Under the pieces are notes generated by a model. The model worked only from the letters and a program-made list of their open reading frames with translations, was not told where the DNA came from and did no database searches. DNA of 64,000 bases, from positions 496,001-560,000 of the forward strand of contig NZ_FNUJ01000001.1 of the NCBI RefSeq assembly GCF_900107925.1. The letters run 5' to 3'. Below are positions 60,493 through 64,000 of the stretch, one piece after another. The translations under genes and the position numbers were made by a program. The stretch is from Amycolatopsis pretoriensis. Lineage in GTDB: Bacteria > Actinomycetota > Actinomycetes > Mycobacteriales > Pseudonocardiaceae. Each line of letters opens with the position of its first letter. Position 1 is the stretch's first letter.

Positions 60493-61511
60493 CGGGCCAG
60501 CTTTCCGGCCAGCCAGGCCAAGGACAACGGGTACCGGTAGTCGATCGCGGCGTGGCCCGCCTCGAACAGCTCGAAGTGGATCCGGTCCGCCGGCAGCCCC
60601 GCCGTGACGATCTCCGCGTGGAACGCTTCCGCACCCACGTCGAGGAAGTACTCGTCGCTCGTGCCCGCGTCGATCCACACCGCCCGCCACGAACTCACCG
60701 CCGACGCCCGCGAAGGCACCATGCGGACCGGGTCCCAGTCCAGCCAGCGCTGCCACACCTGCGGGCGGAGCACCCCGGTCGCCGGGTCGAACGGCAGCTC
60801 CGGCGTGCCGTCCGGGCCGGCCGAGAAGCAGGCCGACACGCCGAGCAGCTGCAGCAGCGTCGGGTCGTCGGGGGAGGTGAACGCGGGGCGGGAACGGAAG
60901 TCCGCCCACCACTCGTGGATGTCGCCGCCGTAGCCCCGCAGCGCGCGGACCGCCTTGCCGAAGTCCGGGACGTAACACAGCTCGTACAACGAATCGCCCG
61001 CGTGCGTCGCCAGGGCGCCGAACAGGTCCGGGCGCAGCATCGGCGTGATCATCGCGCCGAACCCGCCCGAGGACTTGCCCGCGATCGCGCGGGACTCGCG
61101 GTCCGGGATCGTCCGGTAGTGCTCGTCCACCCACGGGACGATCTCGTCGCACAGGTACGAGTGGTACCGCCCGGTGCCCGGCGAGTCGACGAACTGCGAG
61201 CCGCCGTAGGCCGTCCACGCGTCGACGTACACCACGACGCAGCCCGGCGCGCCGTCCGCGAACACCGCGTCCGCCGTCTCGACGAACGGCTGGCGGAACG
61301 GCGTCCGGTTGGCCCACATGGACAGGTGCCCGGTGTAGCCCTGGATGACGTACACCGCCGGGTACCGCTCGTCGCCGTCGTCGTAACCCGGCGGGACGTA
61401 CACCCAGAGCGGCCGCTCGTGCGGGTCGCCGAGCGGGTTGCCGCGCAGCAGCGCGGACGTGACGGTGTGCCGGTCGAGCCGGCCGGCGAGGTCGCCGTCC
61501 CAGGGCAGCAT
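60489..61511 (-). CDS. Esterase-family alpha/beta hydrolase (Fes/EstA type)
   Basis: A 340-residue esterase of the COG0627/2382 type. The nucleophile serine is in AIAGKSSGGFGAM near residue 145; the acid is in IDAGTSDEYFL and the histidine in FEAGHAAIDYRYP. WVYVPPGYDDGDERYPAVY is the typical N-terminal segment. There is no signal peptide. Relatives include siderophore, feruloyl and acyl-glycan esterases. The ATG at 61511 is preferred; a TTG four codons upstream is possible. It is co-translated with the following hydrolase. Confidence 0.82.
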   Translation of the reverse strand: MLPWDGDLAGRLDRHTVTSALLRGNPLGDPHERPLWVYVPPGYDDGDERYPAVYVIQGYTGHLSMWANRTPFRQPFVETADAVFADGAPGCVVVYVDAWTAYGGSQFVDSPGTGRYHSYLCDEIVPWVDEHYRTIPDRESRAIAGKSSGGFGAMITPMLRPDLFGALATHAGDSLYELCYVPDFGKAVRALRGYGGDIHEWWADFRSRPAFTSPDDPTLLQLLGVSACFSAGPDGTPELPFDPATGVLRPQVWQRWLDWDPVRMVPSRASAVSSWRAVWIDAGTSDEYFLDVGAEAFHAEIVTAGLPADRIHFELFEAGHAAIDYRYPLSLAWLAGKLAR

Positions 61512-61644
61512 GCGGCCAGTCAACCACGGCCCAACCGGTTGCGGGGGCTAAGCGATACCTCTTTTCCGCGGGTAGCGTTGAGCCGTTTCGCCCCGACCTC
61601 CGTGTTATGGGCACGGTGGTGGGATTGGGGAATGCGGGGAAGTC

Positions 61645-62325
61645 ATGAAACATCCGGGGCCGTTGTTCACACTGCTCGCCGGGGTCGTGCTCGCCGGCGG
61701 GATCGGGATCGTCAACCTGGCTACCGGGACGGGCGTCGCGCCGGTCGCCGGAGCCGCCAACGCGGCCGCCGCCAGTACCACGGCGGCGCCGCCCGAGACA
61801 TCGGAAGCGCCGAAAACCGAGGCGCCCCGGGCGGATCCGCCCGCGCGGGCGGACTACGCCGGGCGCGTCACCGGCGGCGGCGCGTCGGTCGCGGTGTCGG
61901 TGCGCGACGGCCACGCCATCGCCTACCTCTGCGACGGCAAGAAGGTCGAAGCCTGGCTGCAGGGCGTGACGGCCGGCGGGAAGCTCGACCTCGAAGGGGC
62001 GAAGAACTCGAGCCTGACGGGCAGCTTCGACGCGGCCACGGTCACCGGGACCGTGACGGCGTCCGGCAAGACCTGGCAGTTCACCGCGCCGACGGCGAAG
62101 AAGCCCGCGGGCCTCTACCGCGCGGCGCCGAAGGTCAAGGGCAAGCCGGGGAAGGTCGGCTGGATCGTGCAGCCCGACGGCAGCCAGGTCGGCATCCTCA
62201 CGACGGAAGCGGACTCGGCCACCGCGCCGGCGCTGAACTTCGGAACCGGGGCGACCGCGACCGTCGACGGCGCGCCCGTGACCGCCGAGCCGGTCAGCGG
62301 CCTCACCGGGGACGGTGACTTCTGA
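61645..62325 (+). CDS. Secreted or membrane-anchored protein, first gene of the Rieske trio
   Basis: A 226-residue protein. An N-terminal hydrophobic helix (about residues 7-27) acts as signal or anchor, followed by an Ala/Pro/Thr-rich linker (to about 72) and a beta-rich domain with AIAYLCDGKKVEAWLQG and TGTVTASGKTWQFTAP. No family is recognised. Its stop overlaps the next start (TGATG), and a Rieske lipoprotein gene follows, so an extracytoplasmic redox or sensing role is likely. No cysteine pair or haem motif is visible; one Cys is present. Confidence 0.7.
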   Translation: MKHPGPLFTLLAGVVLAGGIGIVNLATGTGVAPVAGAANAAAASTTAAPPETSEAPKTEAPRADPPARADYAGRVTGGGASVAVSVRDGHAIAYLCDGKKVEAWLQGVTAGGKLDLEGAKNSSLTGSFDAATVTGTVTASGKTWQFTAPTAKKPAGLYRAAPKVKGKPGKVGWIVQPDGSQVGILTTEADSATAPALNFGTGATATVDGAPVTAEPVSGLTGDGDF

Positions 62326-62870
62326 TGACCACGGCGGGCAACCGCGCCGCGGCCGCGCTCCTCGTGCCGCTCGTCGCCGGCGCCGTCGTCTCGGTGGCGC
62401 TCGGCGTCTACGGCAGCCTGCACACCCCGACCGGCGTCGCGATCAACGTCGCCGGCTTCTCCGGCCCGCAGTCGGTGAAGGCGTGGCTCGCGACGGTCGT
62501 CGTCGTGCTGGCGATCGTGCAGCTGCTGTCGGCGCTGGCGATGTATGGGAAACTGGGCCGGAACGCGCCCGCGTGGGTGTCGCCGGTGCACCGGTGGTCG
62601 GGGCGGCTGGCGTTCCTCGTGTCGATCCCGGTGGCGCTGCACTGCCTGTACGCGCTGGGGTTCCAGACGTTCGACACGCGCGTGCTGCTGCACTCACTGC
62701 TGGGCTGCTTCTTCTACGGCGCGTTCGTCGCGAAGATGCTGCTGCTGCGCAAGGACGGCGCACCCGCCTGGTCGCTGCCGGTCCTCGGCGGGCTCGTGTT
62801 CACCGGGCTCGTCGGGCTCTGGCTGAGCGCGTCGCTGTGGTTCTTCACCCAATCCGGCCTGACGTTCTAG
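62325..62870 (+). CDS. DUF6529-like membrane protein, cytochrome b-like
   Basis: A 181-residue protein with about five transmembrane helices. Conserved histidines lie within helices in SPVHRWSGRLAF, VALHCLYALGF and VLLHSLLGCFF, spaced as in small b-type cytochromes or ferric-reductase-like proteins, so haem binding is plausible. It resembles actinobacterial DUF6529 proteins as I know them. It lies between a secreted protein and a Rieske protein on one strand, which suggests quinol or Fe-S linked electron transfer. Confidence 0.72.
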   Translation: MTTAGNRAAAALLVPLVAGAVVSVALGVYGSLHTPTGVAINVAGFSGPQSVKAWLATVVVVLAIVQLLSALAMYGKLGRNAPAWVSPVHRWSGRLAFLVSIPVALHCLYALGFQTFDTRVLLHSLLGCFFYGAFVAKMLLLRKDGAPAWSLPVLGGLVFTGLVGLWLSASLWFFTQSGLTF

Positions 62871-62880
62871 GGGGACGATC

Positions 62881-63312
62881 GTGGGCAACGACGAAACGGA
62901 CCCGGCGGTCACCCGCCGGACGGCGATCGCGGTGGCCGGCGCGAGCCTGGTGGCGGGCTGCAGCACCTACGGCGGGAGTGCGGGCGCGCCGTCGTCGGCC
63001 GCGCAGCAGCCCGCGGCACCGGGCGGCACCGAGCTGGGCGCGGCCGCCGACGTCCCGGTCGGCGGCGGCAAGGTGTTCGCGGACAAGCAGGTGGTGGTGA
63101 CCCAGCCGGCGGCGGGCACGTTCGCGGCCTTCTCGGCGATCTGCACGCACCAGGGCTGCACGGTCGACACGGTCGCGGACGGCACGATCAACTGCCCGTG
63201 CCACGGCAGCAAGTTCAAGATCGCCGACGGTTCGGTCGCCAACGGCCCGGCGTCGAAGGCCCTCGACAAGAAATCGGTCACCGTCGCGAACGGCAAGATC
63301 ACGCTTGCTTAG
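62881..63312 (+). CDS. Tat-exported Rieske [2Fe-2S] lipoprotein
   Basis: A 143-residue protein. The twin-arginine signal is TRRTAIAVAG (R12-R13), and the lipobox LVAGC places the lipidated cysteine near residue 26. The Rieske motifs CTHQGC (near 88-93) and CPCHGS (near 105-110) supply the two Cys-His pairs. It should sit on the outer face of the membrane and exchange electrons with the cytochrome-like protein upstream. GTG start with GGGGG 6-7 bases upstream. The stop overlaps the convergent last gene by 4 bases. Confidence 0.92.
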   Translation: MGNDETDPAVTRRTAIAVAGASLVAGCSTYGGSAGAPSSAAQQPAAPGGTELGAAADVPVGGGKVFADKQVVVTQPAAGTFAAFSAICTHQGCTVDTVADGTINCPCHGSKFKIADGSVANGPASKALDKKSVTVANGKITLA

Positions 63313-64000
63313 GTGTAGGCCTTCGCGACGGTCAGCCCACCGATCGTCCACAGTGGACCCGAAGTGTCCAGTGCGTCGGACAGTACGGTCCCGTCGGCGC
63401 ACGCGAACCGCATACCCGGGTCCTCGGGGACGGCGGCGCACTGCACGCCGTTCGCCAGCGCGAGCAGGAACACCTCGCCCGTGCCGCCGGGCGCCGGCGG
63501 CACGGGCAGGGCGCCGGTGTAGGTCAGCGCCACCGCCTTCACCGCCGAGACCGGGCAGACGACCCGCGTTCCCGGCACGGCGAAGCACGGGTCGTACGTC
63601 GTGGCGCCGCTCGTGCAGCGGTAGGCGTCGTGGCGGCCGGACACCGCGGAGACCGACGCGCACGTGCCGGTCGCGCGGGCCGTCGTGGCGCGCGGCCGGT
63701 ACCGGCGCACCACGTCCCCGCCGGCCGGGTGGCACGCCGGGAGCGCGGCCCAGACGGCGGCCTCCGGCCGGTCCGCGGTGAAGTGGCCCGCGCCGGCGTC
63801 CGCGGCGCAGGCCGGCACCTCGGGAGCGGGCCCGGCGGCGTCGGTCATGCCGAACAACGCGGCGAGGCGGTGGGCGGCCGCGGCGAGCGTCGTGCCGATC
63901 GCCGGACCGGGCTCGGCCCGGCCGCGGAGGGTGCCGGGAAGCCGGCCGAACGGGACGTCGTAGGTCACGGTGGCACCCGGCCACAGCAGGTCACGGTTCC
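63309..64000 (-). CDS. Hypothetical protein, 5' end beyond the window
   Basis: An open frame runs from the right edge to the TGA-type stop at 63309. The visible part, about 229 residues, contains eight or more cysteines (VPACAADAG, LPACHP, ATGTCASV, YRCTSG, DPCFAV, VVCPVS, GVQCAAV, FACADG), fitting a disulfide-rich secreted or cell-surface protein. A GTG at 63968 is in frame, but LLWPGATVTYDV reads as coding before it, so the true start probably lies outside. No family is recognised. Confidence 0.6.
   Translation of the reverse strand, partial: NRDLLWPGATVTYDVPFGRLPGTLRGRAEPGPAIGTTLAAAAHRLAALFGMTDAAGPAPEVPACAADAGAGHFTADRPEAAVWAALPACHPAGGDVVRRYRPRATTARATGTCASVSAVSGRHDAYRCTSGATTYDPCFAVPGTRVVCPVSAVKAVALTYTGALPVPPAPGGTGEVFLLALANGVQCAAVPEDPGMRFACADGTVLSDALDTSGPLWTIGGLTVAKAYT

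Overview
The window is a GC-rich actinobacterial chromosome segment. Strong codon-position bias, GTG/TTG starts, leaderless genes, a type VII (ESX) substrate pair, ANTAR/STAS regulators, a Tat metallohydrolase and a GerW-type protein all fit a mycelial actinomycete. I infer a member of the Pseudonocardiaceae, most likely Amycolatopsis-like; this is an inference from gene content only. No rRNA, tRNA, CRISPR array, IS element or phage gene was seen. About 63 protein-coding loci, one clear pseudogene and two leader mini-ORFs are annotated.

Layout. 0.1-6.5 kb: TetR regulator, COG0523 metallochaperone GTPase, nitric oxide synthase oxygenase with a coupled leader ORF, a flavodoxin-like protein, an SHS-type MFS importer, a decayed chloramphenicol-phosphotransferase-like pseudogene and a STAS protein. 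6.7-12.2 kb: PH-like protein, secreted sialidase, PadR regulator with a His/Gly/Pro-rich extension, methyltransferase, secreted M14 carboxypeptidase. 12.3-21.3 kb: an 1824-residue single-chain acyl-CoA carboxylase, a GerW-like protein, a Tat-exported PHP hydrolase and a lysozyme-fold membrane protein. 21.4-25.7 kb: alcohol dehydrogenase, metal-sulfur assembly protein and amidohydrolase, divergent from an AcoR/MimR-type regulator. This resembles the accessory half of a propane-type diiron monooxygenase locus without the monooxygenase. 26-35 kb: three MFS exporters with MocR and MarR regulators, SRPBCC protein, bifunctional nuclease, ECF sigma factor, isochorismatase-like hydrolase.

35.1-41.0 kb is the most unusual region: fatty acyl-AMP ligase, acyl carrier protein, EspC-like ESX substrate, a 1072-residue WxG/Gly-rich protein with calcium-type repeats and a coiled-coil protein, nearly all overlapping or abutting. 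It looks like one operon joining fatty-acid activation to ESX secretion. 41-46.5 kb: 113-bp tandem repeats, methyltransferase, GH13 glucosidase, hemerythrin, LigD PE-POL protein. 46.4-51.9 kb: ribokinase-like kinase, then GAF-ANTAR, STAS and PPM phosphatase signalling genes. 52-59 kb: SNF2 helicase with SWIM partner, a second LigD POL and a separate LigD-type ligase, with another STAS protein and a DUF6292-like protein. 59-64 kb: DoxX-like protein, two hydrolases, and a secreted protein, cytochrome-like membrane protein and Rieske lipoprotein trio; the last gene runs off the right edge.

Regulatory DNA is easy to read in places: near-perfect operators before the TetR, PadR, PH-like, AcoR-type, MocR, DHA2-exporter and MarR genes, three SigB/SigF-type promoter candidates, and several strong intergenic hairpins, some belonging to repeated families.
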